Shown: positions 42,638 through 52,770, counted from the stretch's first letter. The stretch is 64,000 nucleotides of DNA from Coprococcus sp. (GCA_022793995.1 JAAWDY010000011.1:113596-177595), one strand, 5' to 3'. Translations and numbers: made by a program. Notes: generated by a model not told the origin, from the sequence alone.

Positions 42638-43341
42638 TGGTCCGCCTGGATAAGTACCTCGCCGATCTGGGAGCGGGGACGAGAAGTGAAGTGAAAAATG
42701 GAATCCGAAAGGGACGGGCGGCAGTCGACGGGAGGATTGTTAAGAGACCAGAAGAAAAAATAGACGCGGATCTTTGCAGGGTCACATACGATGGTATACC
42801 CATTGCTTACCGAAAATGGGTATACTATATGATGAATAAGCCGGCAGGAGTCGTCTCCGCCGTAAAAGACCACAAAGAACGGACGGTACTTGATCTTTTG
42901 GACGGATGGAAGCGCAAAGGCCTTTTTCCAGCAGGCAGGCTGGATAAGGATACGGAAGGACTTCTTATCATTACGAACGACGGGGATCTTGCGCATCGCA
43001 TGCTTTCGCCCGGAAAGCATGTTGACAAAGTGTATTATGCCCACATCCTGGGAAACGTATCGGCGGAGGATGCGGCGGCTTTTGCGGCGGGAATCGATAT
43101 TGGAGACGATAAGCCCACCCTTCCGGCAAAGCTTGAGATCCTGTCGGCAGATGAAGTTTCAGAAGTGATGGTTACCATCCATGAGGGACGGTATCACCAG
43201 GTGAAACGCATGTTCCTTGCTTTAGGCAAGCAGGTCATTTACCTGAAACGGACTGCCATGGGAAGTCTTCTTCTGGATCAGACGCTTGCGCCGGGTGAAT
43301 ACCGGGAACTTACAAAAGAGGAGATAAAACAGCTATGCTGA
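42634..43341 (+). CDS. RsuA-family pseudouridine synthase
   Basis: A 235-residue RsuA/RluB/E/F-type enzyme: N-terminal S4 domain (MVRLDKYLADLGAGTRSEV) and catalytic Asp in GRLDKDTEGLLIITNDG. It isomerises a uridine in rRNA; the exact site cannot be read from sequence. ATG 42634, eight bases after GGAGGG, overlaps the rsmF stop. Overlaps the HAD gene by seven bases at the end. Confidence 0.92.
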   Translation: MMVRLDKYLADLGAGTRSEVKNGIRKGRAAVDGRIVKRPEEKIDADLCRVTYDGIPIAYRKWVYYMMNKPAGVVSAVKDHKERTVLDLLDGWKRKGLFPAGRLDKDTEGLLIITNDGDLAHRMLSPGKHVDKVYYAHILGNVSAEDAAAFAAGIDIGDDKPTLPAKLEILSADEVSEVMVTIHEGRYHQVKRMFLALGKQVIYLKRTAMGSLLLDQTLAPGEYRELTKEEIKQLC

Positions 43342-44003
43342 AAAATATAGACGCGATCCTGTTTGATATGGATGGGACGCTGGTAGATTCGATGTGGGTC
43401 TGGTCCAGCGTCGATGAAGATTATATAGAAAAATACAACCTGACGGTGCCGGAAGATTTCCTGCAGCAGATGGAGGGAAAGAGCTTTACAGAAACCGCAC
43501 AGTATTATCTTGATGTGTTTCCCACCATTCCGCTCACATTGGAAGAGCTAAAAAAAGAATGGTGCGAGATGGCTTTGGACAAATATATCCACGACGTACA
43601 GATGAAGGATGGCGCGGAACAATTTATCCGCAGGGCACACGGCCTGGGAATCCGCCTGGGGATTGCAACGAGCAACGACCGGACGCTGGCCCAACAGACG
43701 CTGGAAGCGCGGGGGATCTCACAGTTTTTTGACGTAATCAGCACTTCCTGCGAGGTAAAAAAAGGAAAACCTGCGCCGGATGTCTATCTGGAAGCCGCAA
43801 AACGCCTGGGTGTCGCTCCGGAAAAGTGTCTTGTCTTCGAGGATGTGCCGATGGGAATCCTTGCCGGAAAAAACGCCGGAATGAAGGTGTGCGCGGTCGA
43901 CGACGATTTTTCGCGCTGCCAGGAAGCAAGGAAAAAAGAACTGGCAGATTATTATATCTGCAGCTATGATGAAATATTTGAATCTGCATACGAGGTGTTG
44001 TAA
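43335..44003 (+). CDS. HAD-superfamily phosphatase (beta-phosphoglucomutase-like)
   Basis: A 222-residue haloacid dehalogenase hydrolase. Motif I ILFDMDGTLVDS, motif II ATSN, the Lys in KKGKPAPDVY and motif III/IV FEDVPMGILAGKNAGM place it in the beta-phosphoglucomutase/phosphonatase-like subgroup, with a small helical cap (residues ~15-85). The substrate is not predictable. It is translationally coupled to the pseudouridine synthase and followed immediately by the YgiQ gene. Confidence 0.9.
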   Translation: MLKNIDAILFDMDGTLVDSMWVWSSVDEDYIEKYNLTVPEDFLQQMEGKSFTETAQYYLDVFPTIPLTLEELKKEWCEMALDKYIHDVQMKDGAEQFIRRAHGLGIRLGIATSNDRTLAQQTLEARGISQFFDVISTSCEVKKGKPAPDVYLEAAKRLGVAPEKCLVFEDVPMGILAGKNAGMKVCAVDDDFSRCQEARKKELADYYICSYDEIFESAYEVL

Positions 44004-45857
44004 ATGAACGGAGGATTCTTGCCGGTCAGCAGAAGTGAAATGAAAGCAAAAGGATGGGAGCAGGTGGATTTTGTATATATCTGCGGGGATGCTTATGTAG
44101 ATCATCCTTCTTTTGGGCATGCTATTATCACAAGGCTTCTGGAATCGCACGGTTACAAGGTGGGGATGATCCCGCAGCCGGACTGGAAGGATCCAAAGAG
44201 TATTAGCGTATTCGGCGAGCCGCGTCTCGCCTTTCTGGTTTCCGCGGGGAATATGGACTCCATGGTGAACCACTATACCGTATCGAAAAAGAGACGCTCT
44301 CAGGATATGTACACTCCCGGAGGGCTTACCGGAAAGCGGCCTGACCGCGCATGTATCGTTTACGGAAATTTAATCCGGCAGACGTATAAAAAGACGCCCG
44401 TCATCTTAGGCGGGATTGAGGCGAGCCTCAGAAGGCTTGCCCATTACGATTACTGGTCGGACAAGTTAAAGCGTTCCGTCCTTTTGGACTCCGCTGCGGA
44501 CCTCATATCCTATGGGATGGGAGAAAAGTCCATCATTGAGATCGCGCAGGCTTTGGACGCAGGGCTTGACGTGAAAGATCTGACCTATATTGACGGGACT
44601 GTGTGTAAAGTATCGGATCCTTCAAGGGTCTACGATGCGGTCACGCTTCCCCCGTATGAAGAACTAAAAGCTGATAAAAAGAACTATGCGAAAAGTTTTC
44701 AGATACAGTATCAGAATACAGACCCATTCAGCGGGAAACGGCTCATAGAGCCTTATTCGGAACATTTATATATCGTGCAGAACCCGCCCGCGGCGCCGCT
44801 CACACAGCTGGAGATGGATGATGTTTACAGTCTTCCTTATATGCGGTCGTATCATCCTTCTTATGAAGCGAAAGGCGGTGTTCCTGCCATCGATGAAGTA
44901 AAATTTAGTCTGATTAGCAGCCGAGGATGTTTTGGCGGATGCAGCTTCTGCGCTCTTACCTTCCATCAAGGAAGGATCGTCCAGACGCGGAGCCATGAGT
45001 CTCTCATGGAAGAGGCAAAGCTTTTGACACAGGAAAAGGATTTTAAGGGCTACATTCATGATGTAGGCGGGCCTACGGCAAACTTCCGCGCCCCCGCGTG
45101 TAAAAAACAGCTTAAATCCGGTGCTTGCCCGGACAGGCAGTGTCTATTCCCAAAGCCATGCAGAAATCTGGAAGCCGACCACACGGATTATGTGGCGCTG
45201 CTTCGGAAGCTTCGGAAACTTCCCGGAGTAAAGAAAGTCTTTATCCGTTCCGGAATCCGTTTTGATTATCTGCTCGCAGATCAAAAGGATACCTTTCTTC
45301 GGGAACTATGTAGATATCATGTGAGCGGACAGCTGAAAGTCGCGCCAGAGCATGTCTCGGACGAGGTGCTGCGGATGATGGGGAAACCAAAGAACGCCGT
45401 TTACCAGGAATTCACAAGAAAATATACTAAAGTGAATCAGGAGCTTGGTATGAAGCAGTATCTTGTGCCTTATTTGATGTCATCGCACCCCGGCTCGACA
45501 ATGAAGGAAGCAATCGAGCTGGCGGAGTATCTGCGCGACCTGGGATATATGCCGGAACAGGTGCAGGATTTTTACCCTACGCCTTCCACGATCTCTACCT
45601 GTATGTACTATACCGGGCTGGATCCGAGAACCATGAAGAGCGTATATGTACCGAAGAATCCGCATGAAAAGGCGATGCAGAGGGCACTCATCCAGTATCG
45701 GGATCCAAGAAACTATGACCTTGTTATGGAAGCTTTGCACCGCGCAGGGAGGATGGATTTGGTAGGTTTTGGAAGTACATGCCTGATCCGTCCCCGAAAA
45801 CTTAAAAAAGAAAAATCAAAAGAAAAAATAAAAGATAAAAAAAGAAAGAGGTGTTGA
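44004..45857 (+). CDS. YgiQ family radical SAM protein
   Basis: A 617-residue radical SAM enzyme of the YgiQ family. The N-terminal domain (with YGNLIRQTYKKTPVILGGIE) precedes the SAM core, whose cluster motif CFGGCSFC (CxxxCxxC) lies in SSRGCFGGCSFCALTFHQG. Conserved C-terminal blocks (GLDPRTMKSVYVPKNPHEK) are present; the Lys-rich tail is not. The function of the family is unknown. It starts right after the HAD stop. Confidence 0.93.
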   Translation: MNGGFLPVSRSEMKAKGWEQVDFVYICGDAYVDHPSFGHAIITRLLESHGYKVGMIPQPDWKDPKSISVFGEPRLAFLVSAGNMDSMVNHYTVSKKRRSQDMYTPGGLTGKRPDRACIVYGNLIRQTYKKTPVILGGIEASLRRLAHYDYWSDKLKRSVLLDSAADLISYGMGEKSIIEIAQALDAGLDVKDLTYIDGTVCKVSDPSRVYDAVTLPPYEELKADKKNYAKSFQIQYQNTDPFSGKRLIEPYSEHLYIVQNPPAAPLTQLEMDDVYSLPYMRSYHPSYEAKGGVPAIDEVKFSLISSRGCFGGCSFCALTFHQGRIVQTRSHESLMEEAKLLTQEKDFKGYIHDVGGPTANFRAPACKKQLKSGACPDRQCLFPKPCRNLEADHTDYVALLRKLRKLPGVKKVFIRSGIRFDYLLADQKDTFLRELCRYHVSGQLKVAPEHVSDEVLRMMGKPKNAVYQEFTRKYTKVNQELGMKQYLVPYLMSSHPGSTMKEAIELAEYLRDLGYMPEQVQDFYPTPSTISTCMYYTGLDPRTMKSVYVPKNPHEKAMQRALIQYRDPRNYDLVMEALHRAGRMDLVGFGSTCLIRPRKLKKEKSKEKIKDKKRKRC

Positions 45858-45858
45858 G

Positions 45859-46662
45859 ATGAGAATAGCGATCGTGACCGGGGCGTCCTCCGGAATCGGC
45901 AGAGAATTTGTAAGACAGATCGAAAGGTTCTATAAAGAGCTGGACGAAATATGGGTCATAGCGCGCCGCGAAGAACGTCTACAGGAATTGAAAAAGAATC
46001 TATCCACTTATGTCAGGATCTTTGCCGGGGACTTGCAAAAAGATTTGGTGTACAAGCAGGTGCTAAACCGCCTGGAGAACCAGAATCCGGACATTCGTAT
46101 GCTGGTTAACGCGGCGGGCTTTGGAAAGACCGGGACGGTGGAAGAGATCGCGGCAAAGGACAGAAGGATGCAGCCACAGATGGCAGAAGTGAATTGCTGC
46201 GGTTTGACAGAGATGATCTGCCTGTGCCTCCCTTATATGTCCAAGGGAAGCCGGATCATCAACGTCGCGAGCGCGGCGGCGTTCTGTCCGCAGCCTAGGT
46301 TCGCTGTATATGCGGCGACAAAAGCGTACGTCCTTAATTTTTCCAGGGGACTGGGAGAAGAATTGAAGGAAAAAGGCATGTTCGTCACAGCCGTCTGCCC
46401 GGGACCGGTAGATACAGAATTTTTTGAGATTTCCGGCACATCCACCGCAACGGTCAAGGAATGCTTCATGGCGCGTCCAGAGGACGTCGTCCGCAAAGCT
46501 CTTATCGATTCGCGCCGGAAAAAGGAGCTTTCCGTCTACGGGAAGGCCATGAAGGGAGCGAGAATCGCGGCCAAAATCATTCCCCACAGATTCCTACTTC
46601 GGATCATGGGGCGCCTAGATCATATTCAATTTGAAAAAAATAGGGAAGATACAGAAGAATAA
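45859..46662 (+). CDS. Short-chain dehydrogenase/reductase
   Basis: A 267-residue SDR with Rossmann motif TGASSGIGREFVRQI, NAAGFG, and the catalytic pattern S..YAATKAYVLNFSRG (Tyr-xxx-Lys). It starts one base after the previous stop. The substrate is unknown; this subfamily (DltE-like) is common in Lachnospiraceae near YgiQ genes. The C-terminus (PHRFLLRIMGRL) is basic. Confidence 0.88.
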   Translation: MRIAIVTGASSGIGREFVRQIERFYKELDEIWVIARREERLQELKKNLSTYVRIFAGDLQKDLVYKQVLNRLENQNPDIRMLVNAAGFGKTGTVEEIAAKDRRMQPQMAEVNCCGLTEMICLCLPYMSKGSRIINVASAAAFCPQPRFAVYAATKAYVLNFSRGLGEELKEKGMFVTAVCPGPVDTEFFEISGTSTATVKECFMARPEDVVRKALIDSRRKKELSVYGKAMKGARIAAKIIPHRFLLRIMGRLDHIQFEKNREDTEE

Positions 46663-46681
46663 GGAAGGATTGTGAGAAATC

Positions 46682-47257
46682 ATGAGAGTAGAAAAAGGGG
46701 AAGCCGGGTATATCAGGGCAAGGAAGTCCTGGCTCATCATGGAAAACATTTTTTGCTTCGCCCTGGTCGCCGGACTGGTGATCACGGGATATTTACTGAA
46801 TCATACAAAACTGAACCTATGGACCTTTATCGCGATTCTGGTATGCCTTCCCGCATGCCGGGCTTTGGTTAATCTTATCATGCTTGCGCCGTACGATTCC
46901 ATCAATGAGGCGAGGGAGCTGGAGGTTTCGGGAAAGACAGAATCACTCACCATGCTCTATGAGCTGGTTATCACCAGCGAGAGGAAGACCATGCCGGTCG
47001 ACATCCTTGCTATAAACGGGAATACGATCTGCGGATATACCCGGAACAAAAAAATGGATACTGCCTATGCGGGGGAACACATTAAATCGATCCTTGCGAA
47101 AAATAAACTTGATAAGATCACAGTCAAGATCTTTCAGGACTATAAGGCGTTTTTAAGCAGGGCGGAGGGAATGAATAATATCGCCTCCATCGAACAGAAT
47201 CATCTGAACCGTAGAAATGAGGATATCAAGGAAATCCTGCTGGATATTTCCCTGTAA
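46682..47257 (+). CDS. Conserved hypothetical membrane protein
   Basis: A 191-residue protein with two membrane segments near the N-terminus (FCFALVAGLVITGYLL and LWTFIAILVCLPACRALVNL), followed by a ~125-residue soluble domain (TMLYELVITSERKTMPVDIL onward). I do not recognise a family. It overlaps no neighbour but its stop is eight bases before the next start, so it is likely co-transcribed with the RluA-type gene. AAGGAAGGA lies upstream. Confidence 0.65.
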   Translation: MRVEKGEAGYIRARKSWLIMENIFCFALVAGLVITGYLLNHTKLNLWTFIAILVCLPACRALVNLIMLAPYDSINEARELEVSGKTESLTMLYELVITSERKTMPVDILAINGNTICGYTRNKKMDTAYAGEHIKSILAKNKLDKITVKIFQDYKAFLSRAEGMNNIASIEQNHLNRRNEDIKEILLDISL

Positions 47258-47264
47258 AAAAGCA

Positions 47265-48308
47265 ATGAAAAAGATCATCGTTTCACCAAACGAGGCGGGG
47301 CAGCGTATGGACAAGCTGCTTGCCAAATACCTAAAAAGCGCTCCAAAGGGATTTTTCTACAAAATGCTGAGGAAAAAAAATATTACGTTGAACGGGAAAA
47401 AAGCCCTGGGAAATGAGAAACTGACCGCCGGAGACGAAATCTGCATGTTCCTTGCGGACGCGACAATCGAAAAGTTCGGGGGAGGGGCTCGGGAACTGGA
47501 TCCCTCCGTCCAAAAAGCGCTGGATGAGAAATTTTCGCTTCCAATCCTGTATGAAGACAGCCATATCCTGCTCCTTGATAAGCCGTCCGGGATGCTTTCA
47601 CAAAAAAGTGCCCCGAAAGACGTCTCGCTAAACGAATATATGATCGCTTACCTTCTAGAGGGCGGCCAGTTGTCTTGTGAAGAGATGGAGAGTTTTCGTC
47701 CGTCTGTGTGCAACCGGCTTGACCGGAATACCAGCGGTATTGTAACAGCGGGAAAGTCTTTGGCCGCTCTGCAGCAGCTCGGATCTATGCTGCATGACAG
47801 GACTTTAAAAAAATATTATCTTACTGTAGTTTCCGGAGACGTGAAAGAACCGCGGAAGATACGGGGATTCTTGATAAAAGATGAAAAGACGAATACGGCG
47901 GCCATCAAAGAAGGAAACGGCAGCGCATCCGGAGTATCCGGGGGGCAGAAGATCGAGACAGAATACGTTCCTCTTGCAGGAAATGGGCAGATCACTCTCC
48001 TTAAGGTGCATCTGATCACTGGCAGGACACACCAAATCCGCGCCCATCTTGCCTCGGAGGGGTATCCTATCGTCGGCGATCCGAAATACGGCGTTCCCGG
48101 CGTCAATGCGTATTACTGCAGAAAATACCGGATACACGCACAGCTTCTCCATGCCTGGAAGATGGAATTTCCAAAATGCCAAGGGGCGCTTCAAGGTATA
48201 TCCGACAGGACGGTCACAGCGCCTCTCCCCGGCCGGATTCTGGATGTTATAAAGGGGGAATCAATATGGGGACATGGAATTCCAGAGGTCTTCGAGGATC
48301 AACATTAG
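47265..48308 (+). CDS. RluA-family pseudouridine synthase
   Basis: A 347-residue RluA-type enzyme: S4-like N-terminal domain (GQRMDKLLAKYLKSAP), the catalytic Asp in CNRLDRNTSGIV and the RTHQIRAHLASEGYPIVGDPKYG motif. It isomerises uridine in 23S rRNA or tRNA. I chose ATG 47265. Its end overlaps the recU start by 43 bases. There is an insertion with Gly/Ser near residues 220-235 (GNGSASGVSGG). Confidence 0.92.
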   Translation: MKKIIVSPNEAGQRMDKLLAKYLKSAPKGFFYKMLRKKNITLNGKKALGNEKLTAGDEICMFLADATIEKFGGGARELDPSVQKALDEKFSLPILYEDSHILLLDKPSGMLSQKSAPKDVSLNEYMIAYLLEGGQLSCEEMESFRPSVCNRLDRNTSGIVTAGKSLAALQQLGSMLHDRTLKKYYLTVVSGDVKEPRKIRGFLIKDEKTNTAAIKEGNGSASGVSGGQKIETEYVPLAGNGQITLLKVHLITGRTHQIRAHLASEGYPIVGDPKYGVPGVNAYYCRKYRIHAQLLHAWKMEFPKCQGALQGISDRTVTAPLPGRILDVIKGESIWGHGIPEVFEDQH

Positions 48309-48841
48309 AAGATTTTATCAATCGTACCAATGAGCGGTATCTCGCGCAGAATCTTGCGCTGATCCAGAAGATCCCGACGCCGATCACTCCTGTCCGCATG
48401 GATAAGGAGCATCGGCAGATTACGCTTGCTTATTTTGACCAGAGGAGCACAGTGGACTATATCGGCGCTGTACAGGGGATCCCGGTATGTTTCGACGCGA
48501 AAGAATGCCGAACAGACACCTTTCCGCTCCATAATATTCATGCGCACCAGATTCATTTCATGGAAAATTTTGAGAAACAGGAAGGGATTGCTTTTTTTAT
48601 TATCTATTACAGCACAAGAAATGAGCTCTATTATATGCGGTTTGAGGAGATCAAGCGGTTCTGGGACCGCGGACAGAACGGTGGAAGGAAAAGCGTCCGT
48701 ATAGAAGAACTTGACCCAGTATTTTTTATGTCCCTGAAAAACGGAGTCTTCGTCCCTTATCTGGACATGCTCCAGCGGGATCTGGATTTGAGAGACCTGC
48801 GAAGTTCTTCGGACAGCAGTCCGGTCAGGAAAGAGTCTTGA
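48266..48841 (+). CDS. recU: Holliday junction resolvase RecU
   Basis: A 191-residue RecU, which resolves Holliday junctions in Firmicutes. Recognisable are the start NSRGLRGSTLEDFINRTNERY and the nuclease-fold metal-site region VDYIGAVQGIPVCFDAKEC followed by IHAHQIHFMENFEKQEG. Start chosen at ATG 48266 with GGGGGA upstream, inside rluA. The -35 box of the his promoter overlaps its stop. Confidence 0.92.
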   Translation: MGTWNSRGLRGSTLEDFINRTNERYLAQNLALIQKIPTPITPVRMDKEHRQITLAYFDQRSTVDYIGAVQGIPVCFDAKECRTDTFPLHNIHAHQIHFMENFEKQEGIAFFIIYYSTRNELYYMRFEEIKRFWDRGQNGGRKSVRIEELDPVFFMSLKNGVFVPYLDMLQRDLDLRDLRSSSDSSPVRKES

Positions 48842-48866
48842 CATTCCAGCAAAAACCTTGTATGAT
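48838..48866 (+). promoter_or_regulatory. Sigma-A promoter of the his operon
   Basis: TTGACA (48838-48843), 17 bases, TATGAT (48861-48866), overlapping the recU stop codon. Only ~55 bases separate the start site from hisZ, with no His-rich leader peptide, T-box or terminator visible. Confidence 0.85.
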
Positions 48867-48927
48867 ACAACAGATTTGTTTTTGCATGGTAGTGTACTAA
48901 AGTGTCACAAAATAAGGAGCAAGTGAA

Positions 48928-50166
48928 ATGAAACAGTTATTACATACACCGGAAGGAGTACGGGATCTTTATCACAAAGAATGCGCCCAAAAACTGGCGC
49001 TTACCGATCAGCTGCATCAGGTACTTCATCTCTACGGATACCATGATATCCAGACTCCCACGTTTGAATTTTTCGATGTCTTTCGGAGGGAGATCGGTAC
49101 GATCCCATCCAGGGAATTATACAAATTTTTCGATAAAGAGGGGAACACGCTTGTCCTGCGCCCGGATATGACCCCGCAGATCGCGCGGGCGGCGGCGACG
49201 TTATTTTCAAAGGAGGATTTCCCGGCAAGGCTCTGCTATATAGGGGATACCTTTATCAACCATTCCAGTTATCAGGGACGTCTCAAAGAAAGTACGCAGC
49301 TTGGGGCCGAGTTCCTGGGAAGTGACTCTGTGGAGGCAGATGCGGAAATGCTCGCCCTGGTCGTGGACTGTTTAAAACAGGCAGGACTGGAGAGGTTCCA
49401 GATCACGGCCGGCAATGTCGACTTTTTCCAAAGCCTGATCGAGGAGGCAAAGATAGAAGAGGAGGCCGAAGCGCGGCTTAGGGAACTGATTACCAATCGG
49501 AATTATTTTGGAATGGAAGAACTTTTAAAGGAAGAGAAGACCGCGCCTAAGGCAAAAGAAGCCTTTCTGGCGCTTCCCCGCCTGATCGGGGATAGAGAGG
49601 TCCTAGATACAGCAAGGACCGTCGCGCCGTGTGAAAAAGCGGCGCAGGCAATCGAGCGCCTTTGCGTGACCTATGACCTGCTCAAAACTTATAAAATGCA
49701 GGACTATGTTTCCTTTGACTTGAGTATGAGCGGCATCTACGGTTACTATACAGGGATCATTTTCCGCGCCTATACCTTTGGGAGCGGCGACGCCATCGTA
49801 AAAGGTGGGCGTTACAATCACCTGATCGAGAAATTCGGCAGCCCCATGCCCTCGATCGGTTTCGCCGTGGTGGTGGACGACCTGATGAGCGCGCTCCAGC
49901 GGCAGAAGATCCCCATCCCGTTCCACCAAGAAAACACACTCGTGGTCTATGACGCACAGAGTCGGGAGGAGGCAATCCGGCTTGCAATGGAGCTGCGGCG
50001 CAGCGGCCGGAATACGGAATTGTTCCGCAAAGATACCGAAAATTCTGTGGAAGACTATATCCGGTATGGGAAAAACCATCAGGCAGACAGCATGGTATGG
50101 CTGGAGCAGGGACAAAAGGTACGCATGGTGAATCTGATTACCGGCGAACATAAAACGGCAGAGTAG
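48928..50166 (+). CDS. hisZ: ATP phosphoribosyltransferase regulatory subunit HisZ
   Basis: A 412-residue histidyl-tRNA synthetase-like protein lacking the anticodon-binding domain. LLHTPEGVRDLYHKE and the class II motif 2-like LVLRPDMTPQIARAAA are seen. HisZ pairs with the short HisG, which follows 10 bases downstream; together they form the feedback-regulated octamer catalysing the first histidine step. AAGGAG precedes the ATG. Confidence 0.93.
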   Translation: MKQLLHTPEGVRDLYHKECAQKLALTDQLHQVLHLYGYHDIQTPTFEFFDVFRREIGTIPSRELYKFFDKEGNTLVLRPDMTPQIARAAATLFSKEDFPARLCYIGDTFINHSSYQGRLKESTQLGAEFLGSDSVEADAEMLALVVDCLKQAGLERFQITAGNVDFFQSLIEEAKIEEEAEARLRELITNRNYFGMEELLKEEKTAPKAKEAFLALPRLIGDREVLDTARTVAPCEKAAQAIERLCVTYDLLKTYKMQDYVSFDLSMSGIYGYYTGIIFRAYTFGSGDAIVKGGRYNHLIEKFGSPMPSIGFAVVVDDLMSALQRQKIPIPFHQENTLVVYDAQSREEAIRLAMELRRSGRNTELFRKDTENSVEDYIRYGKNHQADSMVWLEQGQKVRMVNLITGEHKTAE

Positions 50167-50176
50167 GGGAGAGACA

Positions 50177-50836
50177 ATGGAAAGCAGGAGATATTTAACA
50201 TTTGCACTCTGTAAAGGAAGGCTGGCAAAGCAGACGCTCGCGCTTTTGGAAACGCTCGGCATCACTTGTGAGGAGATGAAGGATCCAAATTCCAGGAAGC
50301 TGATCTTTGTCAATGAAGAACAAAAACTTCGTTTCTTCCTCGCAAAAGGACCGGATGTTCCTACCTATGTGGAATATGGCGCCGCCGACGTCGGAGTGGT
50401 GGGAAAGGATACGATTTTAGAGGAACAGCGGAAAGTGCACGAAGTACTGGATCTCGGGTTTGGGAAATGCCGGATGTGCGTCTGCGGTCCGGATACGGCC
50501 CGCGAGTGCCTGAAAAATCATGAATTGATCCGGGTCGCCACAAAATATCCGGGCATCGCCAAGGACTATTTTTATAATACAAGGCGCCAGACCGTGGAGA
50601 TCATAAAGCTCAACGGATCGATCGAGCTAGCTCCGATCGTAGGACTTGCGGAAGTGATTGTCGATATCGTGGAGACAGGATCAACCTTAAAGGAAAACGG
50701 TCTTACCATCTTGGAGGAAGTGTGTCCTCTTTCTGCGAGGATGATCGTGAATCCAGTCAGTATGCGTCTGGAAGGAGAAAGGATCCGCTGTCTTTTGACA
50801 GCGCTTAGAAAAAACTTACAGGAGGGACAGAGCTGA
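50177..50836 (+). CDS. hisG: ATP phosphoribosyltransferase, short form
   Basis: A 219-residue short-form HisG, lacking the C-terminal regulatory domain of the long form, as expected with HisZ. FALCKGRLAKQTLALL, the ADVGVVGKD block and the PRPP-binding EVIVDIVETGSTLKENGL are present. It condenses ATP and PRPP. Overlaps hisD by one base. Confidence 0.96.
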   Translation: MESRRYLTFALCKGRLAKQTLALLETLGITCEEMKDPNSRKLIFVNEEQKLRFFLAKGPDVPTYVEYGAADVGVVGKDTILEEQRKVHEVLDLGFGKCRMCVCGPDTARECLKNHELIRVATKYPGIAKDYFYNTRRQTVEIIKLNGSIELAPIVGLAEVIVDIVETGSTLKENGLTILEEVCPLSARMIVNPVSMRLEGERIRCLLTALRKNLQEGQS

Positions 50837-52134
50837 TGAGAATCATAAAACTGACCCAGGATACAAAGAAAAATATGCAGCAGGATCTTCTGAAACGCAG
50901 TCCGAACAATTATGGGCAGTATGAAGCCAGCGTCAAAGAAATCCTGGACAGGGTAAAAGAAGAAAAAGACAAGGCAGTATTTGCTTTCACCGAGAAATTT
51001 GACGGTGCAAAGATTGATGCATCGAATATTCAGGTGACAGAAGAAGAGATCGCGCAGGCATACGAAAAGATTGATGAAAATCTTCTTGCCGTTATGCGGC
51101 GCTCACTCGTAAATATCAGGGAATACCATGAAAAGCAGAAGAGAAACAGTTGGTTTGACAGCAGTAAGGACGGAATCATACTTGGGCAAAAGATCACACC
51201 GATCCAGCGGGCAGGCGTCTATGTCCCAGGCGGGAAAGCCGTGTACCCTTCCTCGGTGCTGATGAATGTAGTCCCGGCAAAGGTTGCGGGAGTGGAGGAA
51301 ATCCTTATGGTGACGCCTCCGGGAAAGGATGGGAGCGTAAATCCGAACACGCTTGTCGCCGCAAAAGAGGCCGGGGCAGATCGGATCTTTAAAGTCGGAG
51401 GCGCCCAGGCGATCGCTGCGCTTGCCTACGGAACCGAGAGCATACCTAAGGCGGACAAGATCGTGGGACCTGGAAATATCTATGTGGCGCTGGCGAAAAA
51501 AGCGGTGTACGGGCACGTAAGTATTGATTCGATCGCAGGACCGAGCGAGATCCTGGTGATCGCAGACGAGACGGCGAATGCCCGCTATGTGGCGGCTGAC
51601 CTGCTTTCCCAGGCGGAACATGACGAACTTGCGTCCGCGATTTTAATTACGACCTGTGAAAAGCTTGCCGCAGAAGTTTCCGCAGAAGTAGACGGATTTT
51701 TAAAGGAACTTTCGCGCGCGGATATCATTAAAAAATCATTGGAAAATTATGGATATATTCTGGTTGCGGATACGATGGATGAAGCAATCGAAGCGGCAAA
51801 TGAGATTGCATCCGAACATCTGGAGATCCAGACCGCTGATCCATTTGAAGTGATGACAAAGATCCGGAATGCCGGCGCAATCTTTATCGGAGAATATGCA
51901 AGCGAACCTCTTGGCGACTATTTTGCAGGACCAAACCATATACTCCCGACAAATGGTACGGCCAGGTTCTTTTCACCGCTTTGTGTGGACGATTTTGTAA
52001 AAAAATCCAGCATCATTTCCTATTCCCGGGATGCGCTCCGGGCAGTACATGAGGAGATCGAACTGTTTGCCAGGGCCGAGGAACTTACCGCGCATGCGAA
52101 TTCCATTCATGTGCGGTTTGAGGAACAATCATAA
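50836..52134 (+). CDS. hisD: Histidinol dehydrogenase
   Basis: A 432-residue zinc- and NAD-dependent enzyme for the last two oxidations of histidine synthesis. Signature blocks are VPGGKAVYPSSVLMNVVPAK, QAIAALAYGTESIPKADKI, SQAEHDELASAIL, and GPNHILPTNGTARFFSPLCV (the zinc and catalytic His region). Starts at the last base of hisG, translationally coupled. Confidence 0.97.
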   Translation: MRIIKLTQDTKKNMQQDLLKRSPNNYGQYEASVKEILDRVKEEKDKAVFAFTEKFDGAKIDASNIQVTEEEIAQAYEKIDENLLAVMRRSLVNIREYHEKQKRNSWFDSSKDGIILGQKITPIQRAGVYVPGGKAVYPSSVLMNVVPAKVAGVEEILMVTPPGKDGSVNPNTLVAAKEAGADRIFKVGGAQAIAALAYGTESIPKADKIVGPGNIYVALAKKAVYGHVSIDSIAGPSEILVIADETANARYVAADLLSQAEHDELASAILITTCEKLAAEVSAEVDGFLKELSRADIIKKSLENYGYILVADTMDEAIEAANEIASEHLEIQTADPFEVMTKIRNAGAIFIGEYASEPLGDYFAGPNHILPTNGTARFFSPLCVDDFVKKSSIISYSRDALRAVHEEIELFARAEELTAHANSIHVRFEEQS

Positions 52135-52179
52135 GAAATGTATTGCGTCTAAGATACTGGACGATAAGGAGGGAAGACG

Positions 52180-52770
52180 ATGGAAGAGAGGATTGGGCGT
52201 ATCAAACGTGTGACGCGGGAGACTCAGATCGAAGCAGAACTGCTTCTTGACGGTTCCGGAAAAGCAGAGGTTACAACGGGAATCGGTTTTTTTGACCATA
52301 TGCTGATGGGATTCGCCCGCCATGGATTATTTGACCTGAAATTAAAGGCGGAAGGGGATTTTGAAGTCGACTGCCATCATACAATAGAAGATACCGGTAT
52401 TGTTCTGGGGCAGGCCATTGCAAAGGCATTGGGAGAAAAGAAAGGGATCCGCCGCTATGGAAGTTTTCTCCTTCCTATGGATGAAACATTAGTGCTGTGT
52501 GCCGTCGATCTTTCCGGCAGACCATATCTGAACTACCATGCAGATTTCCCCACAGAACGTATCGGAGATATGGATACGGAGATGGTACGGGAGTTCTTCT
52601 ATGCAGTGTCTTACAGCGGGGCAATGAATCTTCATTTAAAAGTTCTGGATTTTGGGAACAGCCATCATATGGCGGAAGCGCTTTTTAAAGCGTTCGGCAA
52701 GGCGCTCTGCCAGTCTGTTGAAATGGAGCCGAGGATGAAAGAGGTATGGTCAACAAAAGGAAGCTTATAA
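52180..52770 (+). CDS. hisB: Imidazoleglycerol-phosphate dehydratase
   Basis: A 196-residue monofunctional HisB. The two manganese-binding repeats are seen: [14 protein letters not shown] with [13 protein letters not shown], and [18 protein letters not shown]. No N-terminal phosphatase domain, so histidinol phosphatase is elsewhere. GGAGG lies nine bases before the ATG. hisIE follows 13 bases downstream. Confidence 0.97.
   Translation: MEERIGRIKRVTRETQIEAELLLDGSGKAEVTTGIGFFDHMLMGFARHGLFDLKLKAEGDFEVDCHHTIEDTGIVLGQAIAKALGEKKGIRRYGSFLLPMDETLVLCAVDLSGRPYLNYHADFPTERIGDMDTEMVREFFYAVSYSGAMNLHLKVLDFGNSHHMAEALFKAFGKALCQSVEMEPRMKEVWSTKGSL

Noticed and set aside
48867-48927. T-box or His leader peptide before hisZ
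   Set aside because: The leader is only about 55 bases and has no specifier stem, His codon run or terminator.
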